Both the position numbers and the translations under genes were made by a program. Below, piece by piece: positions 8,242 to 17,493 of a stretch of DNA of 64,000 nt. Under the pieces are notes generated by a model that was not told where the DNA came from, made no database searches, and worked only from the letters and a program-made list of their open reading frames with translations. Positions within the stretch are counted from its first letter, which is position 1; every line of letters starts with the position of its first letter. The DNA is from Nitrosomonas sp. PY1 (GTDB lineage Bacteria; Pseudomonadota; Gammaproteobacteria; Burkholderiales; Nitrosomonadaceae), in the NCBI RefSeq assembly GCF_022836435.1, contig NZ_BQXC01000001.1:2368121-2432120 (forward strand). Reading direction: 5' to 3'.

Positions 8242-11200
8242 TTGCGCTTAACCTGTATCAAACTCGCTGGCTTCAAATCGTTTGTGGATCCGACCACCAT
8301 CCCTGTTTCAGCTAACCTGATCGGAGTTGTGGGACCGAATGGATGCGGAAAATCTAATGTCATTGATGCAGTAAGGTGGGTTTTGGGTGAGTCGAAAGCA
8401 TCCGCATTGCGTGGCGATTCGATACAGGATGTCATTTTTGCAGGTTCCAATAACCGCAAAGCCATCGGACGCGCAAGTGTCGAAATTGTTTTCGATAACG
8501 AGCTAAAAAAAGCGCCCGGGCAGTGGCTAAATTATGCAGAAATTGCTATTAAGCGCGTGCTCCAACGCGATGGTATTTCCAACTATTACATTAACAACAC
8601 TCAGGTACGCCGGCGTGACATTTTTGATCTTTTTTTGGGAACAGGTATTGGCGGTCATGGCTACGCGATTATCGAACAAGGTATGCTGTCCCGAATTATT
8701 GAAGCAAAACCTGTTGAACTCAAAGGCTTCCTAGAAGAAGCAGCGGGAATTTCGCAATACCGAGAAAGACGTCAAGAAACTTCCACGCGATTGATAGAAG
8801 CTCGAAAAAATTTAACACGCTTGGCAGACATTCAGCAAGAACTCATCATTCAGCTACAACACCTAGAGTTGCAAGCTGAAGCAGCCGAGCGCTATCAAAT
8901 TTATCAACATGAATTACACATAGCTCAGTCGCTGCTATGGCTACACAAACGAAATGATGCATTGCAACAACGAAGCGTCGCCACAAATACAATTCTAAAA
9001 CTTGAAACTGAATTAGCGCAGGTGTTTTCTACTCAGAGTAGCGCCGAAGTGGAATCTCAACATTACCGAGAATTGCAAAATCTCGCTAATGACAAGTTAC
9101 AACTTGTACAACAAGATACGTATACCGTGAATGCGCAAATAAGCCGCATCGAACAAGAAATCAAGTACCTGAGAGATAATAAACATCGCTTACAAAATCA
9201 AAACATAGAAATACAAAATCAACTTGAAAAATCTTCTCAATTAAAAACGGATACTTTAAAAGAACAGCAATTTTGGTATCAAGAAAGAGAAAAAACACGA
9301 CTGGTAGTCGATGCAAATGCACACAGACAAGAATACGAATACAACACGCTATCTGAGCTAGAGAAAGTAGTATTAACGCATCGAGAACAATATAATCAAT
9401 GCCAACAAGAGCTTATTATCGTTGAACAAAATAACCGTCTTGAAAATACACAGCTTGCGCATTGTGAAAAAAATATCCAGCAGCTTAAAGTTCGTCGCTC
9501 ACGATTGCTGGATGAACAAAGCCAGCTTCTGCAAGTTGATCCTGCAAAACTAAACACATTGCGATCAAAAATTAAACAAATCGAACTGGCGCTGGAAAAA
9601 GACAATCTTACACAGCAAAATGTGGTACAGCAACTTACGGCAGTAACTCATCAGAAGCAAGAAATCAACCTTAGCATCCGAGAATTACAAGATGCGCTCT
9701 CCCAGGCCACCGCACGATTCAAAGCAATCAATAATCTACAACAGAAACTCCAAAACGCTAATCATTCGGATTCCTGGTTTCATAGAAACCAGCTTGACCG
9801 AACACCCAAGCTATGGCAGAAAATAAGTATCCCCATCGAGTGGGAAAGCGCGCTTGAGTCAATTTTGCGGGAAAAATTGAACAGTATCGAATTGAAAAAC
9901 CTAGATCATTTTCAAACCTGTATTGATGACGCTCCTAATAGCAAATGGATCGTTTACGAAAAACCCAGCAACGTTTTGTACACGCAACCATGCATCGAAA
10001 GTAATACCGCACATCACAGCATTAATTTTAAGAAATTACTGGCTTTGATCAACACTAAAGAACCAGAGATTTTATCGGTCTTACAAGAATGGTTAAATCA
10101 CGTCTATGTAATCGAAAACATTGAACTGGGCTTTCAGCAACGCGGGCATTTAAATCATGGTGAACTTTTAGTAACGCCACAAGGGCACATCTTCACGCAG
10201 TCCAGCTTTTTCTTTTACGCGCCGGATTCGGAGTTGCATGGCGTTCTGTCACGACAGCATGAGCTTGAAGAAACGCAACAAGAAATGCATCGACTCGAAT
10301 CGCTCGTAAACCAACAAAAAGATACGTTGCAACTGATTGAGAACGACTTTACCAAGCTAAACAGCATCGTTGAAAACACGATGAGCGAACGCAAGCAGAA
10401 CGAAAAAAACAAGCATGATTTAGAACTTGAATTTGCTAAATTTTCACAGCTAAGTGAACAATTCCTGCACCGATATCAGCAGATAGATTCTGAATTGATA
10501 GAAATCAAGCAGTCGCTTGAACAAGAGTATGAATCGCAACAATTGACAGAAGCGAGATCGGAAGAAGCTTTGGAGCAGATTCAAGCACTCAAAGAGTATG
10601 CCGAACAGTATCAAAGAATCTGGGAAACATCAGATCAATCCCTGAAGGAGCAGCGAAAAAAACTGCACGAAATATCGCAACAATCTCAACAAACCGCACT
10701 GTACGTTAATACTTGCGATAATAAAATTAATACGACAAATAACAAGCTAGCATCGATCGAAGAAAATTTACAACAATTGGCTGATACGCAACAGCGTGTA
10801 AACGATGAGATTCACGCATTAAATGAAGACAATTTGCATCAACAACTCACCGCACTACAATCGCAACGCACATCGACCGAGCATACTTTATCAGTAGCTC
10901 GACAAGAAATTGAAACGATTATGCATCATCTACGTGAAACCGAAAACACGCGTCTAACTTGCGAACATCAAACCCATAAAATCAAAGACGAAATCAATCA
11001 AATCCGCCTCAAAGAACAAGCATCCACAATCAGCATTGAACAATTCGATGAATTGATCAATAATGCGAAACAAAGCATTGATGAATTGGCACCTTTAGCA
11101 AGTAAAAAAAATATTCCCGTCCTCCAATCTGAAATCAATCGACTTAACGCAAACATCGCTGCGCTGGGTACGGTTAACCTGGCATCTTTGGAAGAATTAG

Positions 11201-11799
11201 CCAACGCCAGAAACCGAGAATCCAATCTAACCAGTCAAATAGCGGATCTCAATGAAGCCATCGTAACTTTGGAAAATGTTATTCAGAAAATTGACGCTGA
11301 AACGGAATCGCGCCTAAAAGAAACTTTTAATCAAGTCAATCAATATCTCGGCGAGATTTTTCCAATCATTTTTTCTGGCGGCAAAGCAAGACTGGAATTA
11401 AACAATGATCAAATACTTGATGCCGGATTAGTATTAACCGCTCAACCTCCGGGAAAAAAGAACAGCTCAATCCATTTACTCTCGGGTGGAGAAAAAGCAT
11501 TGACGGCTTTGGCACTAATTTTTGCACTATTTCGCCTCAACCCCGCCCCTTTTTGTTTATTGGATGAGGTGGATGCACCTCTGGACGATCGAAATACCGA
11601 GCGATTCTGTGAATTAGTAAAAAAAATGGCACTACAAACGCAATTTTTATTCATCAGTCATAATAAAATCACCATGGAAATGGCGCAGCAGTTAATCGGA
11701 GTTACGATGCAAGAACAAGGAGTATCAAAAATAGTTGCAGTGGATATTGCTGACGCCATTAGAATAGGCAGGCAAATTAAGCAGCCGAATCTAGTATAG
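8242..11799 (+). CDS. smc: Chromosome partition protein Smc
   Basis: Bacterial condensin ATPase of about 1185 residues. The N-terminal head has Walker A GPNGCGKSN, the hinge lies near residues 500-650, and long Gln/Glu-rich coiled coils flank it. The C-terminal head carries LLSGGEKALTALAL and Walker B CLLDEVDAPLDD. The family's conserved N-terminus (RLTCIKLAGFKSFVDPT) begins at a TTG at 8242. The frame stays open further upstream to 8194, but those extra 16 residues are not conserved, so the TTG start is preferred. It is followed at once by zipA, making a segregation-division cluster. Confidence 0.93.
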   Translation: MRLTCIKLAGFKSFVDPTTIPVSANLIGVVGPNGCGKSNVIDAVRWVLGESKASALRGDSIQDVIFAGSNNRKAIGRASVEIVFDNELKKAPGQWLNYAEIAIKRVLQRDGISNYYINNTQVRRRDIFDLFLGTGIGGHGYAIIEQGMLSRIIEAKPVELKGFLEEAAGISQYRERRQETSTRLIEARKNLTRLADIQQELIIQLQHLELQAEAAERYQIYQHELHIAQSLLWLHKRNDALQQRSVATNTILKLETELAQVFSTQSSAEVESQHYRELQNLANDKLQLVQQDTYTVNAQISRIEQEIKYLRDNKHRLQNQNIEIQNQLEKSSQLKTDTLKEQQFWYQEREKTRLVVDANAHRQEYEYNTLSELEKVVLTHREQYNQCQQELIIVEQNNRLENTQLAHCEKNIQQLKVRRSRLLDEQSQLLQVDPAKLNTLRSKIKQIELALEKDNLTQQNVVQQLTAVTHQKQEINLSIRELQDALSQATARFKAINNLQQKLQNANHSDSWFHRNQLDRTPKLWQKISIPIEWESALESILREKLNSIELKNLDHFQTCIDDAPNSKWIVYEKPSNVLYTQPCIESNTAHHSINFKKLLALINTKEPEILSVLQEWLNHVYVIENIELGFQQRGHLNHGELLVTPQGHIFTQSSFFFYAPDSELHGVLSRQHELEETQQEMHRLESLVNQQKDTLQLIENDFTKLNSIVENTMSERKQNEKNKHDLELEFAKFSQLSEQFLHRYQQIDSELIEIKQSLEQEYESQQLTEARSEEALEQIQALKEYAEQYQRIWETSDQSLKEQRKKLHEISQQSQQTALYVNTCDNKINTTNNKLASIEENLQQLADTQQRVNDEIHALNEDNLHQQLTALQSQRTSTEHTLSVARQEIETIMHHLRETENTRLTCEHQTHKIKDEINQIRLKEQASTISIEQFDELINNAKQSIDELAPLASKKNIPVLQSEINRLNANIAALGTVNLASLEELANARNRESNLTSQIADLNEAIVTLENVIQKIDAETESRLKETFNQVNQYLGEIFPIIFSGGKARLELNNDQILDAGLVLTAQPPGKKNSSIHLLSGGEKALTALALIFALFRLNPAPFCLLDEVDAPLDDRNTERFCELVKKMALQTQFLFISHNKITMEMAQQLIGVTMQEQGVSKIVAVDIADAIRIGRQIKQPNLV

Positions 11800-11868
11800 C
11801 TGTGTTGATCCGCTTTCGTTAAAATGGTCTAATCTTATACGCTGTGCATCAGGATTTTAGGAGACAAA

Positions 11869-13044
11869 ATGGATATATTTACCAACATGAGCGACTTGCA
11901 ACTAAGCCTCATCATCATTGGCGCAATTATTATAGCCGGGGTAGCAATTTTCAACTGGATTCAACAACAACGCTATCAACGCAGAGTACAAGCCGCATTT
12001 GAATACAAACATGATGATGTTCTCCTAGACGCGGACTCAGATGATTCTATATCAGAAAGAATCGAACCTGTTTTTAACAAATCGTCACTGCATGAATCCG
12101 ATGCTTATCATTCACATGCACAAGATATCAGAAAAAATGCGCCGATATCGCCAACGCCATCGACCGCTCCATCAAATACTGCCACCAGTAACTCGGCAAT
12201 GCCTACATCGGTATTGCTAGATTACGACAACGCTACCAACTATATCGTCAATATTCGCTCGGATTCTCCAATTGCCAACACATATATTGCAAAACTGCTG
12301 CAAAGAAAGTTTGATTTTGGTAAAACGGTTGCTTGGCTTGGACAACGTAATAGTGACGAGCCTTGGGAAGAAATAACCAATGAAGCAAATATCGAGAGTG
12401 ACGGATACAGACACATCAAAGGTTGTTTGCAATTGGCAGACAGAGCAGGAGCTATCAGTGAGGTCAACTTATCGAAATTTCGTGATCTGGTTGAAGAATT
12501 CGCTTCGCAAATTCAGGCAACTGCGGAATGCCCAGACATTGTATCAACGCACGAGAAAGCTGTTACTCTGGACAAGTTTTGTGTTGACGTGGATGTGATG
12601 ATTGGCATCAATATTATCAGCAAAGACGACGGCGCCTTTGTCGGCACCAAGATTAGAGCATTGGCTGAAGCATCAGGCTTCAAGTTGGATGCAGATGGTG
12701 TTTTCAAATATCGTGATGATAATAATCATGTATTATTTACCTTAAGTAACTATGAATCGTCACCATTCTTACCCGAAAATATGCGATCTCTTAATACACA
12801 TGGTGTCACTTTCTTGCTTGATGTTCCCAGGGTAGCACATGGAGAGAGAATTTTTGATCAAATGACGCACCTTGCCAAAATTTTCTCTAATACGTTGGGA
12901 GGTATTATCGTTGATGATAATCGCGTTCCGCTTAGCGAAAGTGGCTTACAACGAAGCAAACAGCAATTAATCGATATACAATCAGCGATGAAAAGAAACC
13001 ATATTCACGCGGGCAGTGCCAGTGCATTGCGTTTATTTGTCTAA
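11869..13044 (+). CDS. zipA: Cell division protein ZipA
   Basis: This 391-residue bitopic protein links FtsZ to the inner membrane. It has an N-terminal membrane helix (about 9-30, LSLIIIGAIIIAGVAIFNW), a Pro/Ser/Thr-rich linker (about 70-120) and a C-terminal FtsZ-binding fold (about 230-385; the KFCVDVDVMIGINII, VTFLLDVPRVAHGE and FDQMTHLAKIFSNTL segments). AGGAG lies before the ATG. It sits 70 bp after smc, the usual betaproteobacterial order, but no ligA follows. The weaker conservation of ZipA outside Gammaproteobacteria lowers certainty slightly. Confidence 0.88.
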   Translation: MDIFTNMSDLQLSLIIIGAIIIAGVAIFNWIQQQRYQRRVQAAFEYKHDDVLLDADSDDSISERIEPVFNKSSLHESDAYHSHAQDIRKNAPISPTPSTAPSNTATSNSAMPTSVLLDYDNATNYIVNIRSDSPIANTYIAKLLQRKFDFGKTVAWLGQRNSDEPWEEITNEANIESDGYRHIKGCLQLADRAGAISEVNLSKFRDLVEEFASQIQATAECPDIVSTHEKAVTLDKFCVDVDVMIGINIISKDDGAFVGTKIRALAEASGFKLDADGVFKYRDDNNHVLFTLSNYESSPFLPENMRSLNTHGVTFLLDVPRVAHGERIFDQMTHLAKIFSNTLGGIIVDDNRVPLSESGLQRSKQQLIDIQSAMKRNHIHAGSASALRLFV

Positions 13045-13225
13045 GCATCTAATATTTAATATACTTTGCTGAACTTGATCGCATTTGCGTCTTACAACAC
13101 TGGATATGCGCTGAATTCAAGATATTTGAAAAACATTCTCTGCTGTCTCTATAAGCAGCACCGGAGCTGGGAAGAGATTATTTAGCTGTATTTTCATTTA
13201 ATAATGAATCACTTTAGAAAGTGAT

Positions 13226-13432
13226 GTGAATATGAAGGCTGAACTAAAATCTTTACAAGAGAAAACGCTTACACTTATTGTCTTATATCGAAAAACTCGT
13301 CAAGAAAACTCTAGACTACGCAAAGAACTTACGAATGCACAATCTCAAAACAAGAAGTTAAATGAAAAGATAACGACTGCAACCGAACGGCTTGAAAAGC
13401 TTTTGTTGAATATTCCAGACAATGAATCCTAA
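13226..13432 (+). CDS. Small ZapB-like coiled-coil protein upstream of zapA
   Basis: This 68-residue protein is predicted to be entirely helical with heptads (LKSLQEKTLTLIVLYRKTRQ, NSRLRKELTNAQSQNKKLNE). It overlaps the start of zapA by 11 bp, so the two are translationally coupled. Short coiled-coil proteins of this kind directly upstream of zapA are widespread in Beta- and Gammaproteobacteria and are thought to belong to the Z-ring accessory set, analogous to ZapB. Sequence identity to E. coli ZapB is not evident, so no symbol is given. Confidence 0.75.
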   Translation: MNMKAELKSLQEKTLTLIVLYRKTRQENSRLRKELTNAQSQNKKLNEKITTATERLEKLLLNIPDNES

Positions 13433-13724
13433 CAAAACATTGAGTCTCACGATTATGGGGCGGGGTTTTTGTATTACTTGCCCAGATGATGAAAAAGAAG
13501 ACATTCAACTGGCTGCCGCTTATTTAGATCAGAAAGTTCAAGAGGTTAAAACCGAAAGCAAGATTGTTGATTCCGACAGAATAGCTTTGATTGCCGCACT
13601 GGGTATTGCGCACGAATTATTAATGTTACGCAACGAAACAGGTTTTGACATAGCAGAGTTTAAGCGTACAATTAAGGTAATCGATAGGCAGCTTGATGAA
13701 GCTATCAATAGCAGAGAAGAGTAA
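13422..13724 (+). CDS. zapA: Cell division protein ZapA
   Basis: This 100-residue FtsZ-ring-associated protein promotes FtsZ protofilament bundling. It shows the ZapA head pattern (LSLTIMGRGFCITCPDDEKEDIQLAAAYLDQKV) and then a long dimerising helix with DRIALIAALGIAHELL. Length and motif order match the family. It overlaps the preceding coiled-coil gene and is followed by the 6S RNA gene, a conserved proteobacterial arrangement. Confidence 0.93.
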   Translation: MNPNKTLSLTIMGRGFCITCPDDEKEDIQLAAAYLDQKVQEVKTESKIVDSDRIALIAALGIAHELLMLRNETGFDIAEFKRTIKVIDRQLDEAINSREE

Positions 13725-13750
13725 AAATATGTAATTGTTTATACGGTTAC

Positions 13751-13925
13751 TCCCTGCGGTGTTCGTTTAAGACTTATATTCTTTGAACTAATTGTTAGAA
13801 AATGGCTGTGGATTTTAGTGATGCTGTTGTGTGCGCCTACTATAGGATGTACCTGATGTATCCATGAAGCAGCCACCTTGAACCTACGGTTCAAGATGAA
13901 AAAGTCTGACGGCATATGCGGGGGT
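13751..13925 (+). ncRNA. ssrS: 6S RNA
   Basis: Immediately downstream of zapA, where ssrS sits in most Proteobacteria, is a roughly 175-nt stretch with the 6S hallmarks. The ends CCCTGCGGTGTTCG and GACGGCATATGCGGGG can pair in the closing stem. The 3' arm carries the strongly conserved hairpin CACCTTGAACC-TAC-GGTTCAAG, and an extended two-sided stem encloses a central open bubble. 6S RNA mimics an open promoter and sequesters sigma70 RNA polymerase in stationary phase. The T-rich CTCTTTTTC right after 13925 could serve termination. Exact ends are estimates. Confidence 0.85.
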
Positions 13926-14012
13926 CCTCTTTTTCGTATCTTTGCTTAAAGCGTGACTGATATTGAAATTCATCAATGTCAAGAGACTCTGGGTACAAAT
14001 TCAAACACTAGA

Positions 14013-15389
14013 TTACTCACTAACTTTGTCAAATCTTGCTTGTCCGGCAAGCCACACCAACATCAAAACAGGTAATCCCAATATCGCGGTAGTAATGAAA
14101 AAGCTTTCATAGCCATAAGCATCCACGAATTGTCCACTAAAACCCGCAATAAATTTAGGCAGTAGCAACATGACCGAGCTGAACAAAGCATATTGCGTTG
14201 CTGAATAAGCAGAGTTGGTCAAACCAGATAAATAAGCAATAAAAGCACTGGAGGCAATCCCAGCCGATAAATTGTCTGCCGAAATGGTAAAAATTAAACC
14301 ACTGACGTCATGGCCTTGTCTCGCTAACCAAACAAATAATAAATTGGTAACTGCCGATAATACAGCACCTAAAAACAAGGTACGCATAATACCAATTTTT
14401 GCCGTCAATACTCCGCCAATAGCCGCCCCAGCAATGGTCATAATCACACCATACACTTTTGAAATGGTAGCAACTTCTTCTTTTGTATATCCCATATCGA
14501 CGTAAAATGGATTACTCATCACCCCCATCACTACATCCGATATCCGATAAACTGCGATCAACGCCAAAATCAGCAAAGCCTGCTGACCATGATGTACGAT
14601 AAAATCCCTGAAAGGCGCAATGAGTGCACTATAGAGCCATGCCAACAATCGCTTGATTTGCGGGGAAAGATTCCATTTTGCCACTGCTTGTAGCGCAAAC
14701 TCTTCATTTTGAGAGATTTGATCGTTGTAAGGTACTTGGGGCTCACGGATGACAAATGTTGTGACAATACCGATCATCATGCTGCAAGCCATAACAAGAT
14801 ACGCAATTTGCCATGGTAAATGCTCGTAAGTTGCTTCGGATAAATCTATTGCTGCAGCTATCCACAATACTCCTGCCGACGCCAGGATCATCGCAACTCG
14901 GTAACCAGCTTGATACGTGGCAGCCATAGCGCCTTGCAATTCAAGGGCAACGGCTTCAATACGATAAGCATCCAATGCAATATCTTGCGTTGCTGATGCA
15001 AAAGCAACCGCCAACGCAAAAAATACCAACTGCGTCAAATTTAATAGTGGATCGGTAAAAGCCATTCCTACCAAAGCAATCGTGATAACAACCTGCGATA
15101 GCAGCAACCAAGCGCGCCGACGCCCGAGAAGTCGCGTTAAAATCGGCAATGGCATACGATCAACCAATGGTGACCAAAGCCATTTGAAACTGTACGCTAA
15201 ACCGATCCAACTCAAATGGCCAATCGTAGCACGATCAATACCCGCCTCACGCAACCAAAATGAGAGCGTTCCAAGAATCAACAGTAATGGCAATCCAGCT
15301 GAAAATCCCAGCGACAGCATACCAAGCACACGTGGATGCCCATAGATACGCAACGCACTCGACCAATTGGAAATTTCACCAGAGTTCAT
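14013..15389 (-). CDS. ampG: AmpG-type muropeptide MFS transporter
   Basis: This 458-residue protein has about 12 membrane helices. AmpG imports anhydro-muropeptides for cell-wall recycling. Typical elements are GFSAGLPLLLILGTLSFWLR near the N-terminus, the segment IGHLSWIGLAYSFKWLWSPL with DRMPLP, and SATQDIALDAYRIE in the first half; the Asp-rich TQDIALDAYR motif is characteristic of AmpG. It starts at ATG 15389, 6 bp downstream of the stop of the same-strand xth gene, so the two are likely co-transcribed. Confidence 0.88.
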   Translation of the reverse strand: MNSGEISNWSSALRIYGHPRVLGMLSLGFSAGLPLLLILGTLSFWLREAGIDRATIGHLSWIGLAYSFKWLWSPLVDRMPLPILTRLLGRRRAWLLLSQVVITIALVGMAFTDPLLNLTQLVFFALAVAFASATQDIALDAYRIEAVALELQGAMAATYQAGYRVAMILASAGVLWIAAAIDLSEATYEHLPWQIAYLVMACSMMIGIVTTFVIREPQVPYNDQISQNEEFALQAVAKWNLSPQIKRLLAWLYSALIAPFRDFIVHHGQQALLILALIAVYRISDVVMGVMSNPFYVDMGYTKEEVATISKVYGVIMTIAGAAIGGVLTAKIGIMRTLFLGAVLSAVTNLLFVWLARQGHDVSGLIFTISADNLSAGIASSAFIAYLSGLTNSAYSATQYALFSSVMLLLPKFIAGFSGQFVDAYGYESFFITTAILGLPVLMLVWLAGQARFDKVSE

Positions 15390-15395
15390 TGTTCA

Positions 15396-16169
15396 TCATA
15401 TCGTATGATTGTAGTCAATGATTAAGGGCGCATGGTCAGAGAAGCGTTCTGTTTTATAGATCGACACCTTTTGCGCTTTGCTCGCGATCCCTGGTGTGGC
15501 AATTTGATAATCAATGCGCCACCCCACATTATTTGCCCAAGCTTGTCCACGATTTGACCACCAAGTATATTGATTCGGTTCGTTATTCAGCAAGCGAAAT
15601 ACATCGACAAAACCTAATTCATTCAATACCTTGGATAACCACATTCGCTCCTCCGGCAAGAAACCGGAGTTTTTCTGGTTTGTACGCCAATTTTTCAAAT
15701 CGATTTCCTGATGTGCAATATTCCAATCCCCGCATAAGATAATCTCTTGTCCGCTATCTCTCAGTATTTTTAGAATCGGAAAGAATTTCTCCATAAAGAA
15801 AAATTTTGCTGCCTGGCGATGTTCACCACTAGAACCTGAAGGAAGATATAACGAAATAATACTTAATTGATCATAAGTTGCCTGAAGAAAGCGACCCTCG
15901 ACATCAATCTCAGCAATCCCAACACCTTCTATGACGCGATCTGGCTGGATACGAGAGTAGATGCCAACACCGCTATATCCTTTTTGTTCTGCACAGTGAA
16001 AATAACCGTAATAGCCGTTCGGCTCGAGTATATCTTCAACCAGATCCGGTGCTTGTGCTTTTAATTCTTGCACACATACGATGTCCGCCGATTGCTCTAC
16101 CAGCCAAGATAGAAAACCTTTTTTTGTGGCCGCACGAATTCCGTTCAGGTTAAGCGTTATAATTTGCAC
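15396..16169 (-). CDS. xth: Exodeoxyribonuclease III family AP endonuclease
   Basis: This 257-residue Mg-dependent nuclease of the exonuclease-endonuclease-phosphatase fold acts in base-excision repair. Visible catalytic motifs are LNLNGIRAA, VQELKAQ (metal-binding Glu), the Tyr region near YSGVGIYSR, GDWNIAH, and the C-terminal SDHAPLIIDY with the catalytic Asp-His pair. The length fits ExoIII. It is divergent from pyrE with only 23 bp between the start codons, so the promoters must overlap the neighbouring 5' ends. It is followed by ampG. Confidence 0.92.
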   Translation of the reverse strand: MQIITLNLNGIRAATKKGFLSWLVEQSADIVCVQELKAQAPDLVEDILEPNGYYGYFHCAEQKGYSGVGIYSRIQPDRVIEGVGIAEIDVEGRFLQATYDQLSIISLYLPSGSSGEHRQAAKFFFMEKFFPILKILRDSGQEIILCGDWNIAHQEIDLKNWRTNQKNSGFLPEERMWLSKVLNELGFVDVFRLLNNEPNQYTWWSNRGQAWANNVGWRIDYQIATPGIASKAQKVSIYKTERFSDHAPLIIDYNHTI

Positions 16170-16192
16170 TCTATTTTATAGCTGATTCAAGT

Positions 16193-16834
16193 ATGTTGGA
16201 CTTCCAGAAAGCATTCATACAATTTTCCATTGACCGCAATGTACTCCGCTTTGGCGAATTTAAAACCAAGGCGGGGCGGCTGTCACCCTATTTCTTCAAC
16301 TTGGGATTATTTAATGATGGTGACTCATTGCGTTTATTAGGAGAATTCTACGCGAAAGCAATCCTCGCTGCAGCGTTACCGTTTGATATGTTATTTGGTC
16401 CTGCATACAAAGGCATTCCACTAGTAAGCACAATTGCAGTAGCATTATCCAGCATGGAACATAATTACCCTTACTGCTTTAATCGCAAAGAAACTAAAGA
16501 TCATGGCGAAGGTGGCGCACTAATCGGTGCACCGCTCGTTGGACAAGTACTCATTGTTGACGATGTTATTTCAGCAGGTACCTCGGTACGTGAGTCAGTA
16601 GATTTGATTCGCGCAGCCAATGCACTACCAAGCGGCGTCATGATTGCACTGGATCGCATGGAACGTGGCACGGAACAATTGTCAGCCGTGCAGGAAGTCC
16701 ACAAAGCATTCGGAATACCGGTTGCTTCGATTATTAATCTCGATCATTTGATTGAATATCTACCAAATGATAAAAATCATACGCATCACTTACATGCAAT
16801 AAGGCGTTATCGCGATACGTATGGTGTTAAATAA
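16193..16834 (+). CDS. pyrE: Orotate phosphoribosyltransferase
   Basis: PyrE converts orotate and PRPP to OMP in pyrimidine synthesis. The 213-residue length matches the bacterial enzyme. Signatures are LRFGEFKTKAGRLSPYFFN near the N-terminus, FGPAYKGIPLVS, the flexible-loop NRKETKDHGEGG and the PRPP-binding VLIVDDVISAGTSVRES. It is divergent from xth, the common proteobacterial pyrE neighbourhood. Confidence 0.95.
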   Translation: MLDFQKAFIQFSIDRNVLRFGEFKTKAGRLSPYFFNLGLFNDGDSLRLLGEFYAKAILAAALPFDMLFGPAYKGIPLVSTIAVALSSMEHNYPYCFNRKETKDHGEGGALIGAPLVGQVLIVDDVISAGTSVRESVDLIRAANALPSGVMIALDRMERGTEQLSAVQEVHKAFGIPVASIINLDHLIEYLPNDKNHTHHLHAIRRYRDTYGVK

Positions 16835-16843
16835 GATTAAAGC

Positions 16844-17449
16844 TTAACCCTGCCAGAACCTAATTCGACCGGTATCGATATGTATAAAATTGGATCCGGG
16901 GTAGTAACCAACCCCCCCCATTTGCAAACCCAGTGCGGCTTTATGCACGTTATTCAAACGGTGACCTGGCAAGCGAATATCAATCGCTTTGCCAAGTGTG
17001 TGCAGACTCGATTTCGCCACGCCACCGCTTTGCGCTGCGAGCATTTGATTCGTCTGCATTGACCGATAAGCGGAAATCACATGAAACTCTTGTTTAGTTT
17101 GCAGTTTGCGTTGCAATATATACAACGTATCCAACAAATCTAAGTCGATCGGCACACGGTCGCCGGTACGATGATCGCGCAGCACTTTATAGATACTACG
17201 TAATGAGTCAGCAACATAATGTCCATTAGCCCAGAAAACAGAATGAACTCTCTCTCCAGTATGCAAATTGAGCAAGCTGATCTTTTTCTCAAAGGGCTTA
17301 CGATTGAAATTGGCGCTAACAACGGGTGCTGCCATGGACAGTGCGAGCATCGTACAAGCACCCAAGCCTGCTTTTAATAAGCGACGGCGGCTCTGCACCT
17401 CGTGATTTTGATTTGAAACATTTAAATCCAAGTCTGTTTGGATCGGCAT
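16844..17449 (-). CDS. YcbK-like DUF882 (peptidase M15 fold) protein, Tat-exported
   Basis: This 201-residue protein has a twin-arginine signal (SRRRLLKAGLG, then a hydrophobic stretch ending SAN near residue 48) and a zinc D-Ala-D-Ala-peptidase-like fold. Metal-site motifs seen are HVISAYRS, SLHTLGKAIDIRLPG and FIHIDTG, giving the His...Asp...His triad. Homologous YcbK usually sits next to YcbB, as here, with 44 bp between this start and the ycbB-like stop. A role in trimming peptidoglycan peptide bridges is inferred from family and neighbour. Confidence 0.87.
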   Translation of the reverse strand: MPIQTDLDLNVSNQNHEVQSRRRLLKAGLGACTMLALSMAAPVVSANFNRKPFEKKISLLNLHTGERVHSVFWANGHYVADSLRSIYKVLRDHRTGDRVPIDLDLLDTLYILQRKLQTKQEFHVISAYRSMQTNQMLAAQSGGVAKSSLHTLGKAIDIRLPGHRLNNVHKAALGLQMGGVGYYPGSNFIHIDTGRIRFWQG

Positions 17450-17493
17450 CGTATATTTTCTCCCAAAAAATACAACTGATCTGTAAGAACTAT

